From positions 806,001 through 870,000 of the forward strand of contig NOKP01000009.1 in assembly GCA_002682825.1 (NCBI GenBank): a DNA stretch of 64,000 nt, given 5' to 3'. A program made the translations under genes and the position numbers. Positions within the stretch are counted from its first letter, which is position 1; every line of letters begins with the position of its first letter. Below, piece after piece: positions 38,956 through 49,400 of this stretch. The notes under the pieces were generated by a model. It did no database searches and was not told the DNA's origin. It saw nothing but the letters and a program-made list of their open reading frames with translations. Source of the DNA: Neonectria sp. B-13. Taxonomy: Eukaryota > Ascomycota > Sordariomycetes > Hypocreales > Nectriaceae.

Positions 38956-40368
38956 ATGTCGGACGGCGGTATGGATGAGCCTGCCCAGTCCAAGTCCTCT
39001 CCCGAGGCGCGGATTAGGCAAGATCCCCCTGGACTCGAGATCCCGTCGGGTCATCGTGATTCTCCGCCCTCCCCCTCGATCAACATCAACCCGCAACTCT
39101 TGCGCAACAATACCCTCGACGGCGACAACTACTTCAGTGGTCCGCGGAATCTTCAGAAGCATTCGAAATGGCCGCTTATTATGCAGCTGCACGGTTCCAT
39201 CCTTCCCAGGCTGATTCTCCCGCTGTTCCTCATCGCCATCTGGTCAACCGCCATCACCGTTATCTCGAAGAAGGTCCATGATCTTAGTATCGCCTCGGTT
39301 CTTCTTACGATACTCGGTTTCGTCGTCGGTCTCAGCCTCTCGTTTCGATCCTCGACCGCCTACGAACGGTATGCCGAGGGTCGCCGTTACTGGGGAACTT
39401 TGACCTCTGCGTCTCAGACCCTTGGCCGTATTATCTGGGTCCACGCCACCGAAGGCGGAACCGGTGGACAGGACTCTCACGAGCTGCTCATCAAGAAGGT
39501 CGGGGCTATGAATCTCATCGTCGGCTTTGCCATTGCCCTCAAACACACCCTCCGCTTCGAGCCTTGCGCAAGCCAGTCCGACATCCAGCCCTACATCGCT
39601 CATCTCGATACATTCGTCAGGAGCACGACCGACATGTCCACCAAGCGGGAGCCGAGTTTCCACAAATCCATTGGCGAGTACCTCGGTGTCTCCTTTGCCC
39701 AAAGCAACCCTCGAAAGCTCCTCAAGAAGGCCGACCAACATCAGGGAAACCTCCCACTCGAGATCCTGAGCCATCTGGCAATCACTCTCGACTCCATAGT
39801 TGCCAATAAGCAGCTACCACTCTCAATTCATCAGACCATGGCGTATAACCATATTACCATACTGAATGATGTGATGACGGGCTGCGACCGGGTCCTTAAT
39901 ACGCCTCTGCCCATTGCATACACCATCGCCATCAGCCAGATCACCTTTGTGTACGTCATCCTCCTGCCGTTTCAGTTAACCGGCCCTCTTGGCTGGGTCG
40001 CTATTCCAGCCACCATTGCGGCCGCGTACATCATCTTCGGCCTCTTGTTCATCGGCCAGGAGATCGAAAACCCCTTTGGTCATGATGTGAACGACTTGCC
40101 CCTCGAGGTCTACTGCGACCAAATCGCCACAGACCTGGACATTATTGCCTCCTTTGACCGACGCAACTTGGATGGCTTTTTGCTAGCAGGCATGCCGTTG
40201 CACCCCTTCAGTGGTGCCTCGGGAGAGAGCTGGATGGGCCAGAGCGAGGATAAGCTCCGGGACGCTATCAGGAACAAGCCTCGAGTCATCTTTGATTGGC
40301 GGCGTCGTCGCAATGCAGGTGCTTCTGACAGAGACCGGATGGAAAAGGATGGAGGTGATTTAGTCTGA
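38956..40368 (+). CDS. Bestrophin/UPF0187-family membrane channel
   Basis: Intronless gene for 470 residues. An in-frame ATG lies upstream at 38,839, but the start at 38,956 (MSDGG) is preferred because the 39 extra residues would add an unrelated hydrophobic leader and the CCAACATGTC context is better. After a disordered N-terminus of about 85 residues come two hydrophobic segments (LILPLFLIAIWSTAI and the ILGFVVGLSLSFRSS region), then the family marks FRSSTAYERYAEGRRYWG, the hydrophobic region around TFVYVILLPFQL, and GQEIENPFGHDVNDLP near the C-terminal side. In this family such motifs line an anion-selective pore, and fungal members are thought to be chloride or bicarbonate channels. Residues after the last motif form a basic tail (RRRRNAG). 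It has no functional link to its neighbours. Confidence 0.9.
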   Translation: MSDGGMDEPAQSKSSPEARIRQDPPGLEIPSGHRDSPPSPSININPQLLRNNTLDGDNYFSGPRNLQKHSKWPLIMQLHGSILPRLILPLFLIAIWSTAITVISKKVHDLSIASVLLTILGFVVGLSLSFRSSTAYERYAEGRRYWGTLTSASQTLGRIIWVHATEGGTGGQDSHELLIKKVGAMNLIVGFAIALKHTLRFEPCASQSDIQPYIAHLDTFVRSTTDMSTKREPSFHKSIGEYLGVSFAQSNPRKLLKKADQHQGNLPLEILSHLAITLDSIVANKQLPLSIHQTMAYNHITILNDVMTGCDRVLNTPLPIAYTIAISQITFVYVILLPFQLTGPLGWVAIPATIAAAYIIFGLLFIGQEIENPFGHDVNDLPLEVYCDQIATDLDIIASFDRRNLDGFLLAGMPLHPFSGASGESWMGQSEDKLRDAIRNKPRVIFDWRRRRNAGASDRDRMEKDGGDLV

Positions 40369-40994
40369 CGTGGTAGAGTAGGCATGCTTCTCGATTCAAG
40401 TGGTGAGGAAGTGCCTCTGAGAACGCCACGGGGGCATATATAACTAAGAAGTAGGAGCCATCTTGTATTCCCTTAACTATTGACACCTTTCGCTGTGAAG
40501 TCGAATTAATAACATGATACCAAGATTTGGTGTCTGTCACTCTGCATCTTCACAACCCTTTGCCTGTTGACTCCCTGCAAACGAGCCCCCCGCGAGATAT
40601 GATAATAGTCTCAATCTCACTTTCAGTTCTGATGCTCGCTGTCTCTCTAGACAACATAATGTCTCAAGTCCAGTCGTAGCTATTTAATTTACAATTATTT
40701 CGTGGAGAAATGCAGTATTGAAGTCACAGCCCCATTCGGTGTAAGGGGGCGGAAGGGTGGGTCGTGACCTTTTATGTTAGCTGTGAATAGCTTCATTTGT
40801 TATAGTCGGCGATACGATCTTGAACCTTAACCTTACTTGATTTGGTTAGTTTTATGCTTAGGCCATGCGGCTCTTTGCACGCCGTGCGATATGATATTAT
40901 GATACGATATTGCTTAAATACAGTGTAATACCATATACCGTGCAGTGCACTGAATTCCTAAACAATCCAGTGCAACTAGTTTGAATAGTAAGAG
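40369..40994. other. Intergenic, no gene seen
   Basis: 3' side of the bestrophin gene. Base composition shifts to AT-rich at about 40,980. Confidence 0.5.
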
Positions 40995-41225
40995 TAGAAT
41001 TATAATAGTAAATTACTTTTAAATACTTAATAGATCTTTTAATACTTATTTATATTATTTATATAGAGTTTTACTATAATAGTAGATTACTTTTAAATAT
41101 CTTATAGATCTTTTAATACTTATTTATATTATCTATATAAAGTTTTACTATAGTAATAAACTATTTTTAAATATTTAATAAATCTTTTAATATTTACTTA
41201 TATTATCTAAATAGAGTTTTATATT
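40995..41225 (+). repeat. Tandem repeat, unit about 85 bp
   Basis: Three successive units share the order TTACTTTTAAATA, then TAGATCTTTTAATACTTATT, then ATAGAGTTTTA, each AT-rich and slightly diverged. It opens the third RIP block (about 40,980-42,900), which contains no intact gene. Confidence 0.7.
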
Positions 41226-41820
41226 AGGTTTTAATCTATTAAGCTTAATCTTTCTAAATTAGGATTTTAGTCTATTAAGCTTAACCTTTTTAAATTAGGA
41301 TTTTTATAATAGTTAAACTTAACCTAAAGGTCTAGGGTAGGTCTAAGGCATATAGTTCAATGATTAAGTAGATTAAAACATTATAGTAAGCAATATAGGT
41401 CATAATAGTAATATGCAATAGTAAGTTATTATATAATTAAATTATAATATTAATAGCTAAGGAGCTTAAGGCTCTTATCTAATATACTAAGTAAATATAG
41501 TTATATACTATAGTGATTGTATAAGCTTACTAAGTAATAATAAGTCCATTATTATAGCTCATTGTAATAGAGTGAGCTAGATGGTCTAGCTCATATAGTT
41601 AGGGTGAGTTCAGGAATATGAATATTGTAAAAAGTGGGTATATTATAGTTTTATCAGTTATAACTGCCTGGTCCTAACCTAGGCTATAATAATTTTAATC
41701 TATTAAGCCTAATCTTTCTAAATTGGGATTTTAATCTATTAAGTCTAATCTATTTAAATTAGGATTTTAGTCTATTAAGCCTAACTTTTCCTAATTAGGA
41801 TTTTAGTCTACTAAGCCTTT
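41226..41820 (+). repeat. Tandem array of about 38-bp units, split by an LTR
   Basis: Units of the form ATTTTAGTCTATTAAGCCTAA followed by a TTTCTAAATTAGG-like stretch occur before (41,226-41,304) and after (41,692-41,820) the inserted LTR, so the array existed first. After it, 41,830-41,970 is repeated in diverged form at 42,660-42,800. Confidence 0.7.
41305..41691 (-). mobile_element. Solo LTR, copy 1 (387 bp)
   Basis: The ends are inverted (TATAATAG ... CTATAATA on the plus strand), with a 5-bp duplication ATTTT at 41,300-41,304 and 41,692-41,696. It has the same length as, and is collinear with, copy 2. No internal retrotransposon region is attached, so it is most likely a solo LTR, more RIP-mutated than copy 2. 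Confidence 0.75.
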
Positions 41821-42267
41821 TTAAGTATTTTACTAATTATCTAATTAAATTAATATTTACTAAGACTTATAAAGGTATTAAAACCTACTTATTTTAATTT
41901 TCTATCTTTTTATTATTAATATTTTAACTAAGAAAGCTAATAATTTAAGATAAATCCTTTTATAAAGCAATAATAAGCTTAAAAAAGTAACTAAAAAAGA
42001 AATAAAATATTCCTAAGATATAAATACTCATTTTTAATATTAATATATTTATTAAAGATTTAATATATAATTATTATTTTATTAATAATTACTTAAAGAA
42101 ATCTATTTAAAAGACTAATAGAAAGCTTATTTAGTAAGTAAATATTAAAGAAAAAATACTATAAGATAGCTATTCTTTTTCTCTATCTTTTATTTTTACT
42201 TAAAGTTTATCTAATAGCCTTATTAATTACCTAATTCAATTAATATCTACTAAGCCTTTTAGATTAG

Positions 42268-42654
42268 TATAACAGTCAGGCTTAACTTAGGGGTCTAGGG
42301 TAGGTCTAAGGCGTATAGTTTAATGATTAAGTGGATTAGGACATTATAGTAAGCAATGTAGATTATAATAGTAATGTATAAAGGTAAGTTATTATATAAC
42401 TAAGTAGGAGTATTAATAGCTAAGGAGCTTAAAGCTCTTATCTAACGTACTAAGTAAATATAGTTATATACTATGGTAATTGCATGGGCTTACTGAGTGA
42501 TAGTAAGTCCATTGTCATAGCTCATTGTGATAGAGTAAGCCGGATGGTCTAGCTTATGTAGTTAGGGCAAGTTCGGGAATACAGATATCATAAAAAGTAG
42601 GTACATCATGGTTCTGCCGGTTGTGACTGCCTGGTCTCAACCTGGGCTGTGACA
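42268..42654 (-). mobile_element. Solo LTR, copy 2 (387 bp)
   Basis: On the minus strand it begins TGTCACAGCCCAGGTTGAGA and ends CTGTTATA. The flanking 5-bp duplication is ATTAG (42,263-42,267 and 42,655-42,659). The TGTCAC start is typical of fungal Ty3/gypsy-type LTRs. It keeps more CG than copy 1, which indicates a younger insertion or weaker RIP. Confidence 0.8.
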
Positions 42655-43017
42655 ATTAGCTCTACTAATTACCTAATTCAATTAATATTTACTAAGACTT
42701 ATAGAGGTACTAAGACCTATTTACCTTAAATCTTTACCTTCTTATTTCTAACTTCTTAAATAGAAAAGCTAATAATCTTAAATAAATACCTTTATAGAGC
42801 TAATTTAAGCTAGAATTCAGTTAAAATAGAATATAAATATATCTTAAATAAAAGTATACCTTACCCTAGGTATGATATTTCTATATATAAAAAAATATTG
42901 GGTTCCTTAGAGAGAGAAAGCACATTGCGCTTCTTGCCTAAGAGAATAAAACCTATATTATAAAACCAGAAGGGCACTTATAGATATTACAGCCAGTGCT
43001 ACAGCCAGGGTCAGGCA

Positions 43018-44997
43018 TCAATTAGCCAAAAGCACAACAGCCAAAGCAATCCCTACAGTGATCGCATCCTTGTATCCACGCAGACTGGCGCCACTGCTTT
43101 CAGCCGAAAAGTCCTGTCTGATAAGAAAATCAGGGTCGTAACTTTCGACATGAGTATCGTTAGTTTTGCCATCCCAACAATACCGGTCATAGCAAGTACG
43201 ACACGCGTCAGGCGCAGATTGTCCTGCTTTCCGCCAACTCCTGCTCAGGATCGCACAAGCGAGGCACACAGGCCACTCTTGGTCCAGGGTGGCGTTGCCT
43301 TGAGTAGCCGAGTTGAAGCCGTTTGTAATGATTGCATCCCGTTGCTCGATGGAATAGGATGACTTGAACGTGGAGACATTGCTAAAGGTCGTGTAGGGGG
43401 CATTCGGGATGTAGACAACCAGAGGTGGCACAGCCTGTCCCTCAGAGAGCGTGAAGTTGTTCGCATCGCAGCCGAACATGGTCGGACGTTGGTTCAGGCG
43501 GTTGTTGACAAAGGTCTCGGCAGAAGGTACAGGAGGAAACAGAGTACCGTTGCTAATATCTTCCAGGGAGCGTTCATAGGAGGCACGCAGGGCAGTGCCA
43601 TTGGGCCAGTTGTTGCCGGTGTCGGCAGAGGAGTCAACAGCAAAGATGACGTCGACGCTGCGTGTGGGCTGGATCAAGGGATGGAGGGGAAGATTTTGCA
43701 AATCCTCGCCACCGTCCACCAGCGACAGCTGGAAATCCTTGTAATTGGGGTTTGTAGAGGGATTCCAGCCAAAAAATGGATTAGGTGAATATTGAGCAAT
43801 GTCGTTTTCTGCACCGTCGAGGGCTTGAAGGATGTTTTTCACGGCCTCTGTAACGAAGTCGGGAATATCGGAAGCCTCGCCGACGGCGGTAACGTTCTGG
43901 AGCAAGAATTGGTTGAAGAGGGATGAAGAGGTACCCATCACGAAGCCGAATTGGTCAAAGCCACGGACACACACGCCGTCTTGGGGTATCGAGCCCTTGG
44001 TAAAGTTGGAGGCTAGCCAGCGCAAGGGAGCGAATCCATACGTTGTGGGATCCCAGGTGCCGAGTTCATAGGGGTTGAACTCGAAGACGGTGGCGTTCAA
44101 CGATATGATTTGGTCACCCGGGGCTCGGCCATCGGCGACAAGGATAGGAAAGGGCGTGTCGGCATCCTGGAAATTGGAGGAATCCTGGATTGACGAGAAT
44201 GTGTTGGCTGGGCCACCTCGAGCATCGTTGATGAGTTGATATGAGAGAGCACGACCCCAGAAGTCGGTGATGGATGTATCCCAGCCGTCCCCCTTGCTAG
44301 TGACGTCTGCTAGGATTTCAGTCCAATAATCAACTGTATTCAGGGCTCCAAAGCCTGACTCTTTCGGTCCCTTGAAGATGGAGCGGTCGAAGCGCCAAAG
44401 AGCAGATTCCTCGCTGCCGTGTTGTAGATCGGGAATCGAAGAGAAGTTGTTGGCAAACATGGAGCCGACGAGCCAGCCTCCGCCAGAAAGGCCCGCGAGG
44501 TAGGTCGATGCCTGCAGGAGACCACTGACGGCATTCTCGTTCCCATTGCGAGAGTCAGCAGCTGACAAGAAGCCAGCGCCGTTCATGAGGGCGCGATAAC
44601 CGCCGCCAGAGATGGCGATACCAATATTGGGGAGGGCCGTGTTGTTATCGCCAATGCTGTCGATGTAGGATTTGGCGTCAAAGCCAGGGATAGCAGCCTT
44701 CTCAAGGAGCGCGCGCAGAGGACTGATGGTGTTGTTCCTGCGGCGAGAAACCCACGAAGCTTCATCCTCTGACAAGGTATCGGCAACACGAATGACGGGT
44801 CGGTTTCGAGGGCAGTCGACAATCTTGGGGGAATACTCGCCGCTGGGAGAGTCTGGCAGAGCTCGTAACGAGAGGTCGGTCTGCCCCACGGAAGTGTCAT
44901 GGGAAGCCTCTGGACGAGCCGCGGCCAGCCCATGGGCATCAGAATTGCCAACACAAAGCAAGGCTAAGATGGCCGAGACGCACCACGACCGGGCCAT
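43018..44997 (-). CDS. Lysophospholipase / phospholipase B, GPI-anchored type
   Basis: Intronless gene for 659 residues. Residues 1-21 form a signal peptide (SAILALLCVG core, cleavage near SDA-H). The cPLA2-like catalytic domain shows SGGGYRA at residues 130-136 (oxyanion/Arg loop), the nucleophile motif GLSGGGW at 169-175 (Ser171) and the aspartate motif LVDGGEDLQNLPL (Asp428). Many N-x-S/T sequons support secretion. The C-terminus (residues about 633-659) ends with small residues SSGAS followed by the hydrophobic tail ITVGIALAVVLLAN, a typical GPI-anchor signal. Fungal phospholipases B hydrolyse acyl esters of (lyso)phospholipids at the cell surface and in some pathogens contribute to virulence. 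Length and motif order are normal for the family. It is preceded by a 5' region shared divergently with the PMP3 gene. Confidence 0.95.
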   Translation of the reverse strand: MARSWCVSAILALLCVGNSDAHGLAAARPEASHDTSVGQTDLSLRALPDSPSGEYSPKIVDCPRNRPVIRVADTLSEDEASWVSRRRNNTISPLRALLEKAAIPGFDAKSYIDSIGDNNTALPNIGIAISGGGYRALMNGAGFLSAADSRNGNENAVSGLLQASTYLAGLSGGGWLVGSMFANNFSSIPDLQHGSEESALWRFDRSIFKGPKESGFGALNTVDYWTEILADVTSKGDGWDTSITDFWGRALSYQLINDARGGPANTFSSIQDSSNFQDADTPFPILVADGRAPGDQIISLNATVFEFNPYELGTWDPTTYGFAPLRWLASNFTKGSIPQDGVCVRGFDQFGFVMGTSSSLFNQFLLQNVTAVGEASDIPDFVTEAVKNILQALDGAENDIAQYSPNPFFGWNPSTNPNYKDFQLSLVDGGEDLQNLPLHPLIQPTRSVDVIFAVDSSADTGNNWPNGTALRASYERSLEDISNGTLFPPVPSAETFVNNRLNQRPTMFGCDANNFTLSEGQAVPPLVVYIPNAPYTTFSNVSTFKSSYSIEQRDAIITNGFNSATQGNATLDQEWPVCLACAILSRSWRKAGQSAPDACRTCYDRYCWDGKTNDTHVESYDPDFLIRQDFSAESSGASLRGYKDAITVGIALAVVLLAN

Positions 44998-46123
44998 AGC
45001 GATGTAACGGATGATGAAAAGAGAGTGTGTTGACAGCGATGCTGAAAAGTGAAATACTGAGATGAGAGGAATAATATTAACGAGACTAGGAGAGAGTAGA
45101 ACGAAGGACTTCGATGAGATAATTTTATTGCATTTTCATTGACGCATTCACGACATAAATACAGCACCGCAAACGTTAGTGACAGGAGGCCTGTGAAGTG
45201 AGCAAACAATCCTTTGTAACACAAAATGACCGAGGCGGAGCGTCAAAACCACGGAGGAACCAATTGAAGATTCGCCGATCCCTGTTTATACGCGACAACC
45301 AATCAGGTTTGAGAATGGGCCTGGAAATACGCTGATTCGGTGACTTGAGCCAAGGCTGAAAATCCTAGTAAGTGGACCGGATCTAGTCGGCCTTGCCGAG
45401 TTCTCCGAGACCCTCAGTTGGGGCCATGGTAGATAGTGTGATACCCTGCCTCTCAGCTGCTTGTTTCCAAACTAAGATATAAGAGGTGACTACCTTTTCC
45501 TCCACTGATGAGGCCTGTCTGCGCTTCGGTCTTGTTTCCTTTCACGTCTTTACCTTCGCTTTGGCTATGATGCGTGCTCCTTCTCCATCCGTCATTTCGA
45601 GATGCCGAGAGTAGTTCGTAATTCTAGCCTAGTTTCCCACTGAAGACCCCGAACGTGCCGCAGGCTTGGCCTCCACCTTACTGCCGCATGTCAAGTATGA
45701 CACGGGCAGTCGTTGATTGCTTGGAAGAGACATTCTGATATACGAATAAGCGACTGTCAGACTTGTAAGCAACGTTAGTCCCCCGGGTTCTCCTTTTTCA
45801 ATACCATAGAGTTGGCGTCGCGAAGTCCGAAATGGTGTGGGCTGAACTAATTAATGCCTGTGCGTGAATGTGGCTATGTGCAAAAGGTCCGTACGACAGA
45901 GAAGTTATCGTGCCCAAGCGGCGAGGGACTGTGTTGTCCACATTATGCTGGCTTTCCACGGCACAGGAACACTCTACATAGTATTTAATTCATCAGCCTC
46001 CCTCTATCGCCGCCATCATTGTTCTACACTCCATCTACGAAGTAGCTCTTGCCCTCTCTCAACCCATACAACGACGACCTCGATATTCTGCATCCTCCCC
46101 ACCTCAATTTGCTAGAAACCAAG
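44998..46123. other. Divergent promoter region between phospholipase B and PMP3
   Basis: 1.1 kb without supported genes. Pyrimidine-rich stretches at 46,010-46,100 precede the PMP3 start. No clear TATA box is seen. Confidence 0.45.
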
Positions 46124-46411
46124 ATGGCGTTTACCGCAGGGTAATGTTTTACATTTCCACTTGAACCGTCTACTACCGCTATCTTTGGGGCCACTAACCT
46201 TTTCAAGGGATATTTGCAAGATTTTCTTTGCCATCATCCTTCCTCCTCTCGGTGTGTTTATGGAGCAAGGATGTGGAGGTGATTTCTGGCTGAACGTTTT
46301 CCTGACCATTCTGGGTATGTCGATTTAAACTTGGCGAGCAATCAAATATTGACCGAGGCAGGGTTCATTCCGGGTATCATTCATGCCTTCTATATCATTA
46401 TCAAGCATTAA
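46124..46411 (+). CDS. Plasma-membrane proteolipid 3 (PMP3/RCI2 family) Confidence 0.
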
Positions 46412-49400
46412 GTGCCACCCGCTATTTGAGGACTGCCTCAGCGCGGGCGTTTATGCGCTGGGAATAACCACAGAGTTGGTTCAGGTGGAGACTCGGAGAC
46501 GGATTTCAGTGTATTGGCGCGTTAGAAAAGTCACTTCAAGCTAGCGATTCCCACTGTGTCTCTCTAATCTAAATCCGGAATCGTGAAAACATTGTTGTAG
46601 CTATTGTTATTCACACGGAGTAGATTGAGGTGTAAGAGATGAAATCATAATGTCCCATCCGTTGCTTGTAATTACCAATCGTTGTCTCAAACTTTTCGTT
46701 GGTGCGCAGAAACCCCAAGGAGCGGGCGAATGTCTAAAGCCGGACCAACCAGAACATGCGATTCAGATACAAGGACACTGATTGGTTCTCGCGTAAAAAA
46801 CGACCATCTGTGATAAGGGACGGACTAAATTAGCATCTGCTCGACTCGCCCCGCCGAGTCTTAGTTTATGGGACGCCCCACCGACTTCGGGTGAGGCTCC
46901 TGAAAACCTGAATTCTAGCTTGCCACTCTTCTCTGTATCTGGATTGTTATTCCTTACACCGTATTTCTATGGGATGTAACCAAAACTTACGACAAAGACT
47001 GCCAGTAACACGGCACCCGCCAAGCCCAAGTTCACGCGTGCCTCTAGCCCCAAGGTCCGTACAGGCTGTATCACCTGGTAAGTTTCGACAATCCCCTCCA
47101 ACACGCTGTCACGCTCCCATTTCATGGCTAACCGAGGCTTTGTAATCTTGCAGCAAGTGAGTTCTGTTATTCGTCCACTCGTATCTTTTCAGGTGTAGAG
47201 GCCCGCCAACCCGTCTGCTGCGCCTTCCTATGGTAGGCCGCCTAACCACGTACCTCGAACATGGGTAAGATACAAAGAGATTCGCCCCTCGTTTAATCAG
47301 GCGTGGGTAGTCGACTGGGTACCGTGTGTGTATGGGCGTGGGAGGAGTGAGAATGGAGGGAAGAGCGAGGTTGCAAGGACAGGCGACGTTGCGCAGTCAC
47401 CAATCCAATGGCGGACTGGTTGCCTGTGCTCGCCCATAGCTGGCCTGGAACTCGCTTCCTCGCTTTCTGGGTCGTTCGTCTACCGATCTGGCTCCTCTTC
47501 ATTCGCCCTCGTACTATACCCTAGTGCATATACATTAGTAATTACAAATAGTCCCTTGACAGTGTAACTTGGATCATATGATCAATGTTATTGTATAAAC
47601 GTATTGCAGAATACTCAGCGTAAAAAAGATGTCAAAAAGTACTATAGCACGTAAAATATTAAGACCCTTAACATAGAATATAGAATAAAGCATTTAATCA
47701 ATTAAAACTACTTACAATACTCTTCCCCAGACATCTCAATAACAACCTAATACACTCTTGCATTATAACCGGTCTTACTGTATATTCCATAATGCCTTTC
47801 CTTTAGTTGCACTAGCCCTCCTTGACCATCACTTCTTGACGATTCGGCTACCATCTGCCTATCAACATCCATTTGATTAATTGCTTCTTGGCCCTCATTT
47901 AGACTTATCTTCCCTCTATTGTGCAGGCGAGTCTTTTTAGCTCTATACTGCTTGCTAAGAGTCTCATTCGCCTGTCGAAGGATCTGGTTCTTAGACTTTA
48001 ATAACACTATCTAATGCATTATTGCCTTTGTTCCCTTAGAAAATAACATTAGTACCTCTAGAATAGATACTGGAGAGCTGCTTTAATGCCTTCTAATTCG
48101 AGTTTCAACGTATTCAGACTGAGAGCTAGCCTCAAGGACAGTCTTTGGGGTCTTTGAGACCCAAGGGTCAGGGAGGCTGCCTCCTCCTCGACTGGTGTTA
48201 GAGTCTGTAGCTGCACATCAAGCTTCTAAAGCACATTTTCTAGGGCTAGAGGAACAATTCCGGCTCCTCTAAAACCTTCAGGATCATAATGGCAACAGCT
48301 GCACGATTCGATCTCGAGATTCGACAATTTCACGTTGGGAACACTTTCCTCTACAGCGACCTCAAGAAGGACCAACCCGTCTACGTTCAGCTTCCTAAGG
48401 GATATATAGAACTTGGCCCCCTGAAACTAGGGGAGACTTCGACCATGATCGCGGAACTCGACAAGGCCCTCTACGGTCGTCGCGAATCTCCACTTCTCTG
48501 GTATAACGAGCTGTCTCAGACGCTCAAGAAAGTAGGGATCGATCGTACGAACGAAGAACCTTGTGTCTTCACTAATGGCAAAATCTTGGTCCTTGTCTAT
48601 ATTGACGATATCCTAATCCTCAGCCCACAGCAAGAAAAGAAGGCAACAGACGACCTCGTTCAACATCTCTAATCTAAATACAACCTGCGCGAAGAAGAGT
48701 TCAAATGGTACATTGGGAATAGGGTCATCAGAGATCGGCCAAATCGGAAGATCTATCTCTGCCAAGACGCCTACGTTGAGAAAATCGCGCGAAAATTCAA
48801 GCTCTGCGACTCAAAGCCTCGAGTACCATCGATCCTGATCACAACGATCCCTCTCGTCAAGTATGACGGGCAGGCCTCCAAGGAAGAGATAAATGCGCAT
48901 CAGGAACGCGTTGGGTCTTTGGTGTACACCGCGGTTATGACCAGACCGCCCAGCTTGCAAGGTTCTTGACAAACCCATCGCCTGAACACCTTGCTGCAGC
49001 GAACCAATGCATCCGTTACCTCTACACGACGAGATTCCTTGCCATCGTCTACGACGGGATGCACGCAGGAGTAGGTCTTGCGATTGCAAGCGATGCATCA
49101 TTCGCGGATGATGCCGAGATCCAACGCTCATCGCAGGGGTATGTGATGATGCTGTTCAACGGACCGGTTGTATGGAAGGCTGGACTCCAAGACACAGTCA
49201 CGACTTCGACAACCGAAGCAGAAATTTTGAGTCTAGAGAGAACAGCCAAAGAGAGATACGCCCTAGATCGACTGCTTAGGGACATCTCTCTTGATCTTGG
49301 TCCACTAAAGATATAATTACTCCGACAATCTTCAGTCGATCTGACTTGTGGTTGAGGAGAACCAGAGAGTTACGACGAAGTTGCGACATGTTGACGTTTA